A DNA stretch of 64,000 nt from Betaproteobacteria bacterium (GTDB lineage Bacteria; Pseudomonadota; Gammaproteobacteria; Burkholderiales; SG8-39): contig JACPYS010000006.1 in assembly GCA_016195915.1 (NCBI GenBank), positions 1 to 64,000 on the forward strand, read 5' to 3'. Shown one piece after another: positions 17,539 through 26,527 of the stretch. The notes below the pieces were generated by a model, which was not told where the DNA came from, made no database searches, and saw only the letters and a program-made list of their open reading frames with translations. Position 1 is the first letter of the stretch, and every line of letters begins with the position of its first letter. A program made the translations under genes and the position numbers.

Positions 17539-19371
17539 CTAGAAGACCCAGCAGGAGCATCCCAGTGCTCCCCAAAAGGGCCGCTCATCGGAAACGGCCG
17601 GCCCGCTCAGCCAAGCACGCGCGTGGTCATGGCCGTGCACGACGCAAGCTGCTCGCTGTACTGCATAGCTGTGCTGGTAGCCGCCGTACGCGTTGACCGG
17701 CGACCAGGCCGGGGACGCCTTGGGAAGCGCCGGCGCGAGCCCCTTGAACGAATCGTCCCCATGAACGATCCTGCCGCCGACCACGGTCAGCACGGAGGTG
17801 ATGTCCTTGATCTCTTGCTCTGGAATGCCGAAGAAGTCCTTCGACAGAACGGCAAGGTCGGCAAGCTGTCCTGCCTTGATCCGGCCTTTCCGATCCTCAT
17901 CGTTCGAGAACCAGCTGCTGCCGACGGTCCAGAGGCGCAGCGCGGTCTCGCGGTCGAGCAGATTGTCAAGAGCGTACATCTTGTACCCGCCGACGGTGTT
18001 CCCGGTCACCATCCAGTAAAGCGAAACCCAGGGGTTGTAGCTCGCCACGCGCGTCGCATCCGTGCCGCCTCCCACCGGGATGCCGGCGTCGAGCATGCGC
18101 CGGATCGGGGGCGTGTGGCGCGTCGCCGAATTTCCGTACCGCTCGGCAAAGTACTCGCCCTGGTACGCCATGCGGTGCTGGATCGCGATACCGCCGCCGA
18201 GCGCCTTGACCCGGTCGATGCTGCGCGGGCTGATGGTTTCGGCGTGATCGAAAAACCAGTGCAGCCCCGCGAACGGAATCTCCCGATTGACGCTCTCGAA
18301 GACGTCGAGCGCACGCGCGATCGTTTCCTCGTAGGTCGCATGGAGCCGGAACGGCCAGCGATTCTGGACAAGGTGCCGCACCACGGCCTCCAGGCCCGGC
18401 TCCATGCTGGAAGGCATGTCCGGTCGCGCTTGCTGAAAATCCTCGAAGTCGGCAGCGGAGTAGACGAGCATTTCGCCGGCGCCGTTATGCCGGTACATGT
18501 CCTCGCCCGAAAGCGGAGAGAGCATGGCGCTCCAGCGCTGGAAGTCCGCGAGCTCGCCCCCGTTCTTCTGCGTAAACAGGTTGTACGCAATTCGCACGGT
18601 GAGCTCGCCGTCTTTCGCGAGCTTCTGGATGATCTCGTAGTCCTCCGGGTAGTTCTGAAAGCCGCCGCCGGCGTCGATGACAGAGGTGAGGCCCAGGCGG
18701 TTCAGCTCGCGCATGAAGAGCCGCGTCGAGTTCACCTGGTCATCGGGCGAGAGCTTCGGACCCTTGGCCAGGGTCGCATAAAGAATCAGCGCGTTCGGCG
18801 CGGCGATGAGCAGGCCGTTGGGATCGCCCTGCGCATCCCGCTGGATGACGCCACCCGGAGGATCTGGCGTGTCCTTGGTGTAACCGACCGCCCGCAAGGC
18901 GGCGCGATTGAGCAGAGCGCGATCGTACAAGTGCAGGATGAACACCGGCGTATCCGGCGCGACCTGGTTGATTTCTTCCAGCGTGGGCAGGCGCCGCTCC
19001 GCAAATTGATGAGCGCTAAAGCCGCCGACGACGCGCACCCACTGAGGCGCCGGCGTGCGGTGTACCTGCGCCTTGAGCATCGCCATCGCGTCGGCCAGCG
19101 ACCGCACGCCGTCCCAGCGCAGCTCGAGGTTGTAGCTAAGCCCGCCGCGGATCAGATGCATGTGGCTGTCATGTAGCCCAGGAATGCCCCGGCGTTTTCC
19201 CAAGTCGATGATGGTCGTGCCGGGGGTGGCGCACCGCCGGATCTCTTCGTCGGATCCGGTGGCGGCAAACCGCCCGTTTTCCATCAATACGGCGCTTGCC
19301 TCGGGGTTCGAGCGGTCCAGGGTGGAGATCCGGCCATTCACCAGCGCGATCGGCGTTGCGGAGGAAATCAT
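17539..19371 (-). CDS. YtcJ-type metal-dependent amidohydrolase (Amidohydro_3)
   Basis: The 610-residue protein has the amidohydrolase features: N-terminal composite beta-sandwich ('ALVNGRISTLDRS'), the metal motif 'GLHDSHMHLIRGG', histidine 'LHWFFDHAE' and the late Asp in 'PVGGGTDATRVASYNPW'. The end 'GCSCWVF' resembles the tail of many YtcJ-like proteins. No signal peptide is seen. The substrate is unknown. The gene follows an isochorismatase-like hydrolase by 27 bases and is paralogous to the exported amidohydrolase at 23.2-24.8 kb. Confidence 0.88.
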   Translation of the reverse strand: MISSATPIALVNGRISTLDRSNPEASAVLMENGRFAATGSDEEIRRCATPGTTIIDLGKRRGIPGLHDSHMHLIRGGLSYNLELRWDGVRSLADAMAMLKAQVHRTPAPQWVRVVGGFSAHQFAERRLPTLEEINQVAPDTPVFILHLYDRALLNRAALRAVGYTKDTPDPPGGVIQRDAQGDPNGLLIAAPNALILYATLAKGPKLSPDDQVNSTRLFMRELNRLGLTSVIDAGGGFQNYPEDYEIIQKLAKDGELTVRIAYNLFTQKNGGELADFQRWSAMLSPLSGEDMYRHNGAGEMLVYSAADFEDFQQARPDMPSSMEPGLEAVVRHLVQNRWPFRLHATYEETIARALDVFESVNREIPFAGLHWFFDHAETISPRSIDRVKALGGGIAIQHRMAYQGEYFAERYGNSATRHTPPIRRMLDAGIPVGGGTDATRVASYNPWVSLYWMVTGNTVGGYKMYALDNLLDRETALRLWTVGSSWFSNDEDRKGRIKAGQLADLAVLSKDFFGIPEQEIKDITSVLTVVGGRIVHGDDSFKGLAPALPKASPAWSPVNAYGGYQHSYAVQRAACVVHGHDHARAWLSGPAVSDERPFWGALGCSCWVF

Positions 19372-19398
19372 GGGCGCTCCCTCAAGTTTCGCTGCAAG

Positions 19399-20052
19399 TC
19401 AGGCTGACTTACGCGACTGCGGCTGCTTGTGCACCATCGTGTAGGCGTACTCGACGCCGCTGCCGTAGCCGCCGCTGTGCTCCTTCACGATCGCGAGCGT
19501 GTCGTTGTAGGTGTCCTTGCGCGACCAGTCGCGCTGCAGCTCGAGCAGATATTGCTGCCAGGTGATGGGCACAGCCCCTGCCTGAATCATGCGCTGGACC
19601 GCCATGCCGTGCGCCGACTGCGAGGTCCCGCCGGAAGCGTCCTCGACGAAATACACCTCGTATCCGTCTTTGAGCGCTTCCAGTACCGGCATCGTAATGC
19701 AGACTTCCGTCCATAGCCCCGCGAACACGATCTTCGGGCGTCCGAGGCGCTTCACCTCCGCCTTGATACGCTGGTCGTCCCAGGTATTCATGCTCGAGCG
19801 CTCGAAAATCTTGTTCTTCGAAAGAACGTCGATAAGCTCGGGGAAGATGTAGCCACTGAAGCTTTCGGTTTCTACCGACGTTAGGACGGTCGGCACCTTG
19901 AATGCCGTCGCCGATTTGGCCAGCGCAACGGCATTGTTTTTCAAGAGCTGGCGGTCGATGCTCATTACTCCAAACAGCATTTGCGGCTGGTAGTCGATCA
20001 GCACGAGCACGTTGTTGGCCGGCGTGAGCAGTTCATGTTTTGCGTTTGACAT
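19399..20052 (-). CDS. isochorismatase-family cysteine hydrolase (YcaC-like)
   Basis: The 217-residue protein matches the isochorismatase-like fold: Asp in 'VLVLIDYQPQMLFG', Lys in the 'FERSSMNTWDDQ' region and the nucleophile Cys in 'GLWTEVCITMPVLEALKDGYE'. The extended C-terminus with 'ITWQQYLLELQRDWSRKDTY' is typical of the YcaC-like group of hydrolases with unknown substrate. The ATG at 20052 overlaps the end of the pirin gene by 20 bases, indicating coupling. The track's 40-residue extension lies inside pirin and is rejected. Confidence 0.88.
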   Translation of the reverse strand: MSNAKHELLTPANNVLVLIDYQPQMLFGVMSIDRQLLKNNAVALAKSATAFKVPTVLTSVETESFSGYIFPELIDVLSKNKIFERSSMNTWDDQRIKAEVKRLGRPKIVFAGLWTEVCITMPVLEALKDGYEVYFVEDASGGTSQSAHGMAVQRMIQAGAVPITWQQYLLELQRDWSRKDTYNDTLAIVKEHSGGYGSGVEYAYTMVHKQPQSRKSA

Positions 20053-20806
20053 TACAGTTACTCCTTGGTTGGCGGAAAGATGTCCTGCGAAGCGTCTGGT
20101 GACGCTCGCCGGGCAAATCGAATACGAGTACCTCAGCTTCCTGCGGATCGGACAACGTGAGCGCAGGCGCATCGGTCACCTTCAAACCGTCGCCGGTGCC
20201 GAGCGAAGTGCCATTCACGGTGATGCTGCCGCGGGCGACGTGGACATAGGCGCGACGATTGGGAGCCAATTGAAGTGCAGCCTGCTCCTCGCCGTCGAAT
20301 AACCCCGCATAAAGACGGACATCCTGGGGGATCCGCAGCGATCCGTCCGCGCCGTCGGTCGACGCGATGAGCTGCAGCCGTCCGCGCTTCCCGTCGGGAG
20401 CAATATGTTTCTGCTCGTAATCGGGTGTGATGCCAGTCAGGTTCGGCTTGATCCAGATCTGCAGGAAGTGCCCCGGCATCGTCGCGGAGGGGTTGTACTC
20501 GCAGTGCCGCGCGCCGCGGCCTGCGCTCATTCGCTGCACGTCGCCGGGCCGAACGATGGAACCATTGCCCATCGAGTCCTTGTGCTCGAGATCTCCGTCA
20601 AGCACATAGCTGATGATCTCCATGTCGCGGTGGCCGTGCGTGCCGAAGCCGGTCCCGGGCTCGACCCGGTCCTCATTGATGACGCGCAGTGCGCCAAATT
20701 CGACCTGCTTCGGGTCAAAGTAGTCGGCGAACGAAAACGTATGCCGCGATTTCAGCCGCCCATGGTCTGCATGGCCCCGATCCCCGCTGCGCCTTACTTC
20801 GAGCAT
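20033..20806 (-). CDS. pirin family protein (bicupin)
   Basis: The 257-residue protein shows the pirin cupin metal site 'FGTHGHRDMEIISYVLDG' and the downstream 'MSAGRGARHCEYN'. YhhW-type pirins act as quercetinase-like dioxygenases or redox-sensing proteins. The last ~25 residues ('HQTLRRTSFRQPRSNCNVKRKT') extend beyond the usual end and overlap the next gene. It is the first gene of a minus-strand run and diverges from a LysR regulator, which most likely controls it. Confidence 0.9.
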   Translation of the reverse strand: MLEVRRSGDRGHADHGRLKSRHTFSFADYFDPKQVEFGALRVINEDRVEPGTGFGTHGHRDMEIISYVLDGDLEHKDSMGNGSIVRPGDVQRMSAGRGARHCEYNPSATMPGHFLQIWIKPNLTGITPDYEQKHIAPDGKRGRLQLIASTDGADGSLRIPQDVRLYAGLFDGEEQAALQLAPNRRAYVHVARGSITVNGTSLGTGDGLKVTDAPALTLSDPQEAEVLVFDLPGERHQTLRRTSFRQPRSNCNVKRKT

Positions 20807-20904
20807 TTCCTTTCTCCTTTCTGAGGTCGCACGATATTCTCTAAAAAGCAGATAAAAAAGCGCAAAATATTGACCCTATTTAACAACTTTGTTTATGGAT
20901 TCCC
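20807..20904. promoter_or_regulatory. divergent control region between pirin operon and LysR gene
   Basis: This 98-base AT-rich gap lies between divergent pirin and LysR genes, the classical position for a LysR-type operator. Several T-N11-A spacings occur, but no single palindrome stands out, so no exact site is claimed. Confidence 0.5.
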
Positions 20905-21813
20905 ATGAAACCGCCGAAATCTTCGCTAGAACAATGGGCAGTTCTTGCCGCGGTCGTTGACGAGGGCGGGTATGCGCAAGCAGCGGCTGCCCTCCACCGC
21001 AGCCAGCCTGCGGTCAGTTATGCCGTGGCGCGCCTGCAGGAGGCACTCAACGTGCCGCTGTTGGCGATCGAGGGGCGCAAGGCCGTCTTGACGCCCATCG
21101 GCAAGGCCTTGCTGAAACGCGCCCGGTCTCTGCTCAGGGATTGGGATACGCTCGAGCGCGTGGCACTGAGCCTGACGCAGGGCTGGGAACCGGAACTCAA
21201 GCTAGTTGTCGATCACGCGTTTCCGCGCCAACGTCTGCTCGCCATTCTCGGCAAGATGCAGAAGGCCTGCCCTAACACTCAGCTGCAATTTACCGCTGCC
21301 GTTCTCTCGGGTGCGGAGGAAGCCATCGTCGAGGGCACAGCCGACGTCGTGCTCACAACTCGCGTGCCTACAGGGTTTCTCGGCGAGTGGCTGCTCGACA
21401 TGCCGTTCATGATTGCTGCGCACCGCGACCATCCGTTGTTCGAGCTTGGCCGTAGCGTGACTGCTGATGATCTTGCCCGGCATACGCAAGTGGTGATCCG
21501 TGATACCGGCGTGCGGCGTCCGCGCGACGAGGGCTGGCTGGGATCTACCGTGCGGTGGACCGTCGGCAGCATGGACGCGGCCCTCGCGGTGCTGCGCGCC
21601 GGTTTAGCCTACGGATGGCTGCCTGAGCACATCATCGAGCCTTCGCTGAAAGACCGAACGCTCCAGAGGATTCCGCTGGCCTTCGGTGCCGAACGAAAGG
21701 TGCCCGTTTACATGGTACTGACGCATCCCGACTCCGCTGGCCCGGCGGCGCGCGCTGCCGTGGAGTTGTTTCAGCGACATGTGCTAGCCCCGCCGCAATC
21801 TGCGTCACACTGA
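20905..21813 (+). CDS. LysR-type transcriptional regulator
   Basis: The 302-residue protein has the N-terminal winged helix-turn-helix ('GGYAQAAAALHRSQPAVSYAV') and a C-terminal periplasmic-binding-like effector domain ('GTADVVLTTRVPTG'). Its start lies 98 bases from the divergent pirin gene, so it probably regulates the pirin-isochorismatase-amidohydrolase genes and itself. The effector is unknown. Confidence 0.92.
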   Translation: MKPPKSSLEQWAVLAAVVDEGGYAQAAAALHRSQPAVSYAVARLQEALNVPLLAIEGRKAVLTPIGKALLKRARSLLRDWDTLERVALSLTQGWEPELKLVVDHAFPRQRLLAILGKMQKACPNTQLQFTAAVLSGAEEAIVEGTADVVLTTRVPTGFLGEWLLDMPFMIAAHRDHPLFELGRSVTADDLARHTQVVIRDTGVRRPRDEGWLGSTVRWTVGSMDAALAVLRAGLAYGWLPEHIIEPSLKDRTLQRIPLAFGAERKVPVYMVLTHPDSAGPAARAAVELFQRHVLAPPQSASH

Positions 21814-21818
21814 CGGTC

Positions 21819-22706
21819 CTATCGCTCGACGACCGAGTCGTCGATCCTCAGTCCGGCCGCCACCCAGGCGTCCATGCCGCCAGCGAGTGGACGAACGCGG
21901 CGAATGCCGCGCTCCCTCAGCAGTATCGCGACTTTGACCGCGCTCGCCTCGTTCGGGCACGCGCAATAGACCACGACTTCGCGGTCGCGGGGAATCTGCG
22001 CGAGCGTGCTCTCGAGGTTGTCCAGATCCACCGTCCGCGCACCCGGAATACTGCGGCCGTCCAGCGCGCGGTGGGTGCGCGAGCGCACGTCGAGAACAAG
22101 CGGATCCTCGCCGCGATTCATCATCTCGTAGAGTTCATCCACGCCGATTCGCGCGGTGCGCAGGGTTTTGAGAAAACGCCGGCGGTCCCAGAGGCGATAC
22201 GACATGTACAGCCCGAGCAGCATCGCGACGACCAGCAACGCATGGCCGCCGAGGTCGGTCAGCCGCTCCAGCAACCAGTCGATCTGGCCATGAAACAGAA
22301 GCCCGAGGCCGAGCCCTGTTCCGGACCACAGCACCGCTCCAGCACCGTTATACAGAAGAAACGACGATGTCTTGAGTCCGAGCGCGCCCGCAACCGGGGG
22401 CGCCACGGTCGCCAGTCCGGGGACGAACTTGGCAACCACGAGGGTCGCGACGCCACGACGCTCGTACGTTGTTTCGGTCTGGCGCACGCAGGAATCCGGC
22501 GAGATCGAGACACGGCACAGGAGCTTCAGCACGCCGTAGCCGTAACGCCGCCCCGCCCAGAACCACGCAAGATCACCGATGGTGCAGGCGAGAACCGAAC
22601 TCGCAAGTGCATACACGCCGTAGAGCGGGTCTTCGATCGCCTTCGCGCCGGCGAGCAGCAGGACCGGCAAGGCCGGGATCGGCGCGCCGAGCTGCTCCAA
22701 CAGCAC
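21819..22706 (-). CDS. DedA-family membrane protein fused to a rhodanese domain; 5' end uncertain
   Basis: The N-terminal two thirds is a DedA/SNARE-associated membrane protein ('LEQLGAPIPALPVLLLAG', 'FVPGLATVAPPVAGALG') and the C-terminal third is a rhodanese domain with the active cysteine in 'VVVYCACPNEASAVKVA'. The fusion is a known architecture, possibly linking sulfur or phospholipid handling. DedA-like sequence continues upstream of the GTG at 22706 ('FADYGLLAVIGF'), but I find no ATG, GTG or TTG in that frame back to at least 22845. The original start seems to have been lost at a rearrangement point next to the aprA remnant. Confidence 0.8.
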   Translation of the reverse strand: MLLEQLGAPIPALPVLLLAGAKAIEDPLYGVYALASSVLACTIGDLAWFWAGRRYGYGVLKLLCRVSISPDSCVRQTETTYERRGVATLVVAKFVPGLATVAPPVAGALGLKTSSFLLYNGAGAVLWSGTGLGLGLLFHGQIDWLLERLTDLGGHALLVVAMLLGLYMSYRLWDRRRFLKTLRTARIGVDELYEMMNRGEDPLVLDVRSRTHRALDGRSIPGARTVDLDNLESTLAQIPRDREVVVYCACPNEASAVKVAILLRERGIRRVRPLAGGMDAWVAAGLRIDDSVVER

Positions 22707-22893
22707 GAAACCGATTACCGCGAGCAGGCCGTAGTCGGCAAAGAATTGGGTAATTCGCTTGCTCCAAGCTGAGATTGTGTCTTGCCAATTATGAGGTATG
22801 AGAAGGAAATAGCCTCGGCCAGAGCCCGTGCCCGGACAATTCTCGTCGGTATCAGGCGGCGGGCTCGGGCGCCCCGAACCGCAGTCAGCCGCG

Positions 22894-23108
22894 TTGCGCC
22901 TGGCAGAACTACCACCGCATCATCGCCGCAGAAGCGCAAGTGAAGCATATCCAGTCCGCACCGAGACACGCGTCCCGGCTTCTACTACCGCATGGATTAC
23001 AACTTCGTCGACGACGAGAACTGGAAGCGCTTCACCAACTCGACCTATGACAAGCACACCAGGAAGTGGTCGCTCAAGAAGGTGTCGTACTTTCAGGAGA
23101 CCAAGTAG
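22894..23108 (+). pseudogene. aprA: frameshifted 3' remnant of a second aprA gene
   Basis: About 215 bases align with the last 215 bases of the intact aprA (15962-16176). The fragment reads 'QNYHRIIAAEAQVKHIQ', breaks through two single-base deletions near 22955 and 22970, then continues 'FYYRMDYNFVDDENWKRF' and ends 'KVSYFQETK' plus TAG. Many differences are at third codon positions, so the copy was once a functional, already divergent aprA. Nothing of the preceding ~1.7 kb of aprA is present. A 14-base perfect palindrome CCCCGCGCGCGGGG follows. Confidence 0.9.
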
Positions 23109-23153
23109 CCGGTCGCAACAGGGAACAAGACTTCACCCCGCGCGCGGGGGATC

Positions 23154-24842
23154 TTATTTACCTTCGGACGCCAAGGCGGCGTAGGGCGCTGCGGCGTACA
23201 CCACGCGCCCGCCGAGCAGCGTGAGCAGCGACTCGATCGCGCCGACCTCGGCCACGGGCACCGCAAGGTAATCCTTGGACAGCACCGCGATGTCGGCGGA
23301 CTTGCCCGTCTCCAAGGAGCCGCGCCGATTCTCGTCATGGGAGAACCATGCGCTTCCGAGCGTATACAGTCGCAGCGCTTCCTCGCGCGTCGGCGTTTCA
23401 TCCGGGCCGCGCACGCTGGCGCCGTCGACCGTGCGGCCGTCAAGCATCCACTGGAGCGCTACGAAGGGGTTGTAGGACATGACGCGATGAGCGTCGGTAC
23501 CCGCCCCGACGGGGATGCCGATGCGCAGCGCCGTGCGGATCGGAGGAGAGCGCCGCGCAGCGTCGCCCCCGCGCTGCGCGGCGAATTGTTGACCGTCGAA
23601 ATAGCGCGCGTTCTGCATGGTCCAGCCCAAGCCGAGCGCTTTCATCCTGCGCAACGTCTCCTCACTCGCGTCGTTCAGGTGCGCGATCGACCAGCGCAGC
23701 GGCGCGATCGGAATTTCGCGGTTGATGCGTTCGAACACCTCCAGCAGATGGCCGACCGAGGCGTCGTTGTTCCAGTGGACGGTGACGCCCATGGCGCGTT
23801 CGGCGGCCCATTTCGCCGCCTCGTGAAACGCCGCCTTTTCGTCCTCGCTGGGCCGGTCGTTGTTGTACATGCCGAGCGTCACGCGCTCGCCGATGCCGTT
23901 GAACTTGAGCATGTCGTCGCCGAAGCCCATGGGCAGGAGCAGGGTCTGCTCGCGGAAGTCCTCCAGTTCCTTCCCGCGCCGCTGCGAAAACAGGCTGTAG
24001 GTGACGCGTACGGTCAGCTCGCGCCTCTGCCAGACGCGGAACAGCGGAAGGTAACTTGCCGGCGCCATGTTGAACCCGCCCGGGTCGCCCACGCCAGTGA
24101 TCGCCAGCCTGTTCAACTCGCGGAAAAACAGGCGCGTCCCCTCGACCTGCGCTTCGAAACCGGGCCTCGCAAGGCGGTCAAACAATGTCGTGATGGTAGG
24201 GCCGTCGCCAAGGATCCACCCCGTAGGGTTTCCTTTCGCATCGCGCTCCAGCCGTCCGCGCGGCGGCACGTCACCGTCGGCACGGATGTCGAGCGAGCTG
24301 AATGCCGCCGGTGTAAGCAGCGCCGCCTCGTAGAACAGCTGCACGTATACCGGACGCTCGGGCGCTGCTGAAAGGAGTTCCGCCTGCGTGGGGCGGCGTC
24401 GCTCCCGGAACTGCCGCTCGGTCCAGCCACCCGCCACCACGATCCAGCTTCCCGCGCGCGCGTTTCGCGCTGCGCTACGAATGCGTTCCAGCGCCTCGGG
24501 AATCGATCGCGCTCCGATCCAGTTGACTTCAGTAGCGAAGCTTTGCGCCGCGCGGATGGCGTGCATATGCGAGTCGATGAGGCCCGGAATGACCATCCTT
24601 CCCTGCAGATCGACGATCTGCGTCTGCGGTCCCGCCATCGCGCGTATCTCGGCCGTTCGGCCGATCGCGGCGATCTTGCCGTCGCGCAATGCAACCGCCT
24701 CCTGAATCGAGGAACGGCTATCGAGCGTGACGATCTTGCCGTTGTGCAATACCATGTCGGGCGCCTGACCCCATGCGACAGTCGCGGTGGAAACGAGCAG
24801 CAGTGTGGCGAGGGTCCGAACTCCAGCATGCGTGTGGGACAT
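23154..24842 (-). CDS. exported amidohydrolase (Amidohydro_3 / YtcJ-like)
   Basis: The 562-residue protein has a signal peptide (about residues 1-25, ending VAWGQ), then an amidohydrolase domain with 'GLIDSHMHAIRAAQSF', 'LRWSIAHLNDASEETL' and 'PVGAGTDAHRVMSYNPF'. It therefore works in the periplasm, unlike its paralogue at 17.5-19.4 kb. The substrate is unknown. It converges with the aprA remnant, just as the cytoplasmic paralogue lies downstream of and opposite to the intact aprA. Confidence 0.88.
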   Translation of the reverse strand: MSHTHAGVRTLATLLLVSTATVAWGQAPDMVLHNGKIVTLDSRSSIQEAVALRDGKIAAIGRTAEIRAMAGPQTQIVDLQGRMVIPGLIDSHMHAIRAAQSFATEVNWIGARSIPEALERIRSAARNARAGSWIVVAGGWTERQFRERRRPTQAELLSAAPERPVYVQLFYEAALLTPAAFSSLDIRADGDVPPRGRLERDAKGNPTGWILGDGPTITTLFDRLARPGFEAQVEGTRLFFRELNRLAITGVGDPGGFNMAPASYLPLFRVWQRRELTVRVTYSLFSQRRGKELEDFREQTLLLPMGFGDDMLKFNGIGERVTLGMYNNDRPSEDEKAAFHEAAKWAAERAMGVTVHWNNDASVGHLLEVFERINREIPIAPLRWSIAHLNDASEETLRRMKALGLGWTMQNARYFDGQQFAAQRGGDAARRSPPIRTALRIGIPVGAGTDAHRVMSYNPFVALQWMLDGRTVDGASVRGPDETPTREEALRLYTLGSAWFSHDENRRGSLETGKSADIAVLSKDYLAVPVAEVGAIESLLTLLGGRVVYAAAPYAALASEGK

Positions 24843-25001
24843 TGAGTAAATCCTCCGAATGATCTTTGACGAATTCCGGATTTGATTGGACGAGATGGTA
24901 CCTCACGGCCCGCGCGCGCCCTAGCCTGGACTGCGCGACGTGAACTTTTCGCCTTCTGCCACTGGTGCTACCATGGTGCCACCCGATGACGGAGTAACCT
25001 G

Positions 25002-25283
25002 ATGGCTGCCACGACAACATTGAAATTGCCTCCTGCGCTGCGCACGCGGATCGCGAGGATCGCCAAGGAAACCGGCCGCTCCGCGCACGGATACATGCTG
25101 GAAGCGCTGGAGCGGCAGACGGTGCGTGAGGAAAAGGTCCGCGAATTCGTACGCGAGGCGCTGGCGGCCGATCGGGCGATCGATGCGGGTGGCGAGGTCT
25201 ATCGCGCTGAAGACGTGCATGCGTGGCTCGAGCGCCTCGCGCGAGGGAAGAAGACGGCCCGGCCGAAGCCGTGGCGCCGATAG
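25002..25283 (+). CDS. antitoxin of a ParD/RelB-like type, ribbon-helix-helix
   Basis: The 93-residue protein begins 'TTTLKLPPALRTRIARIAKETG', a ribbon-helix-helix DNA-binding start as in ParD/CopG antitoxins, followed by a charged helical C-terminus that would bind the toxin. It overlaps the next ORF by 13 bases, typical for toxin-antitoxin pairs. It would autoregulate the pair. Confidence 0.82.
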   Translation: MAATTTLKLPPALRTRIARIAKETGRSAHGYMLEALERQTVREEKVREFVREALAADRAIDAGGEVYRAEDVHAWLERLARGKKTARPKPWRR

Positions 25284-25564
25284 TCTACGCACCGGTTGCG
25301 CTGCACGATCTCGAGCGATTGTTCGAATTTCTTGCCGAGCGCGATCCGAAGGCCGCGGTGAACGCAGTGCAGGCGATTCGATCCGCGGTGGACATCCTCG
25401 GGGTTCACCCGCTCGTTGGCCGGGTGAGGGATGGCGAGGTGCGCGAGTTGGTGATCTCGTTCGGTGCGTCCGGGTATCTCGCGCTCTACCGGTACCTGGC
25501 GGTTCCGGGTATTGTTCGGGTGCTCGGCTTACGCCATCAACGCGAACTCGATTACCCGGTCTAG
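25271..25564 (+). CDS. ParE/RelE-superfamily toxin
   Basis: The 97-residue frame starting at GTG 25271 reads 'IVYAPVALHDLERLFEFLAE' and ends 'VLGLRHQRELDYPV', the classic ParE/RelE beginning and end (basic 'LRHQRE' near the C-terminus). The family either poisons gyrase (ParE) or cleaves mRNA (RelE); the sequence favours ParE-like but is not decisive. The track's earlier start at 25223 lies within the antitoxin and would add unrelated residues. Confidence 0.82.
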   Translation: MAPIVYAPVALHDLERLFEFLAERDPKAAVNAVQAIRSAVDILGVHPLVGRVRDGEVRELVISFGASGYLALYRYLAVPGIVRVLGLRHQRELDYPV

Positions 25565-25572
25565 GACTTTTC

Positions 25573-26493
25573 ATGGCTGATCAACCCAGCGAATTCCGCA
25601 TTGAAATGCCGCCCGCCACGCCGGTAGTGCCGGTGCAGCTGTGGCTCGAGGATAGGTTCCGCTTCCGCTGCCACAAGGGCATCGCCTGCTTCAACAAGTG
25701 CTGCGAAAACATCGACATCCTGCTCACGCCGTGGGACATCGTGCGGATCGCGCGGCACTTCGGGATCACTACGCGCGCGGCGATCGACCGCTATACCACC
25801 GATGCGCAGATCGACGCGCACGGCATGCCGGCGCTGAAACTGGCGCGAAAGGCGGGCGCAAGCGCCTGCATCCACCTTACGCCCGAGGGCTGCGGGATAT
25901 ACGCTGACCGGCCGGCCGCCTGCCGCTATTACGCGCTCGGCTCGGTCGCGATGCGCAAGAAGGAATCGAGCGAGGTCGAGGATTCGTTCTTCGTCGTGAA
26001 GGAGGCGCATTGCCTCGGCCACGACGAACCCCAGGAGCAGACAATTGCCGAGTACCGCCGCGAGCAGGGCGTCGAAGCCTACGACGAGGCGAACCGCGCG
26101 TGGCGCGACATCGTGCTCAAGAAACGGTCTTCGGGTCCCACCGTCGGCAAACCCTCGCAACGAAGCTTCGAGCTGTTCTACCTCGCGAGTTACGACCTCG
26201 ACGGATTCAGGAGTTTCGCGCTGTCGGACAAGTTTGCATCGGTGTTCGAACTCGAGCCTCAACTGCGTGAGCAGATCCGGCTGGACGATGCTGCATGCCT
26301 CGCGTTCGCGATGCGTTTCCTGCGCCAGGCGCTGTTCGGTGAAATGACAATCGCCGTGTGTGCAGGTGCTGCCGAGCAGCGCCTGCCGGCCTACCGCGCG
26401 CGGCTGCTGCGCGAAGCGCAGGAAAAAGCCGCGCAACTTGCCGACCAGCAGGATGCGCTCTACGACTCGCTCAAGGAACAGGGAGAATCCTGA
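25573..26493 (+). CDS. YkgJ-family cysteine-cluster protein
   Basis: The 306-residue protein carries the YkgJ cluster: 'FRCHKGIACFNKCCENIDILLTPWDI' (split here), 'EGCGIYADRPAACRYYALG' and a later cysteine in 'KEAHCLGHDE'. The cysteines are thought to bind zinc or an iron-sulfur centre; function is unknown. The ATG at 25573 follows the toxin stop by eight bases. The track's extension to 25126 runs through the toxin-antitoxin genes in another frame. Confidence 0.85.
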   Translation: MADQPSEFRIEMPPATPVVPVQLWLEDRFRFRCHKGIACFNKCCENIDILLTPWDIVRIARHFGITTRAAIDRYTTDAQIDAHGMPALKLARKAGASACIHLTPEGCGIYADRPAACRYYALGSVAMRKKESSEVEDSFFVVKEAHCLGHDEPQEQTIAEYRREQGVEAYDEANRAWRDIVLKKRSSGPTVGKPSQRSFELFYLASYDLDGFRSFALSDKFASVFELEPQLREQIRLDDAACLAFAMRFLRQALFGEMTIAVCAGAAEQRLPAYRARLLREAQEKAAQLADQQDALYDSLKEQGES

Positions 26494-26527
26494 GCCGCCG
26501 CGGCGTGCGATCGCGCGCGGGTGTTCC

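Noticed and set aside
17623-19176. 517-residue plus-strand ORF antisense to the amidohydrolase
   Set aside because: Mirror frame of a gene with clear catalytic motifs; composition is atypical.
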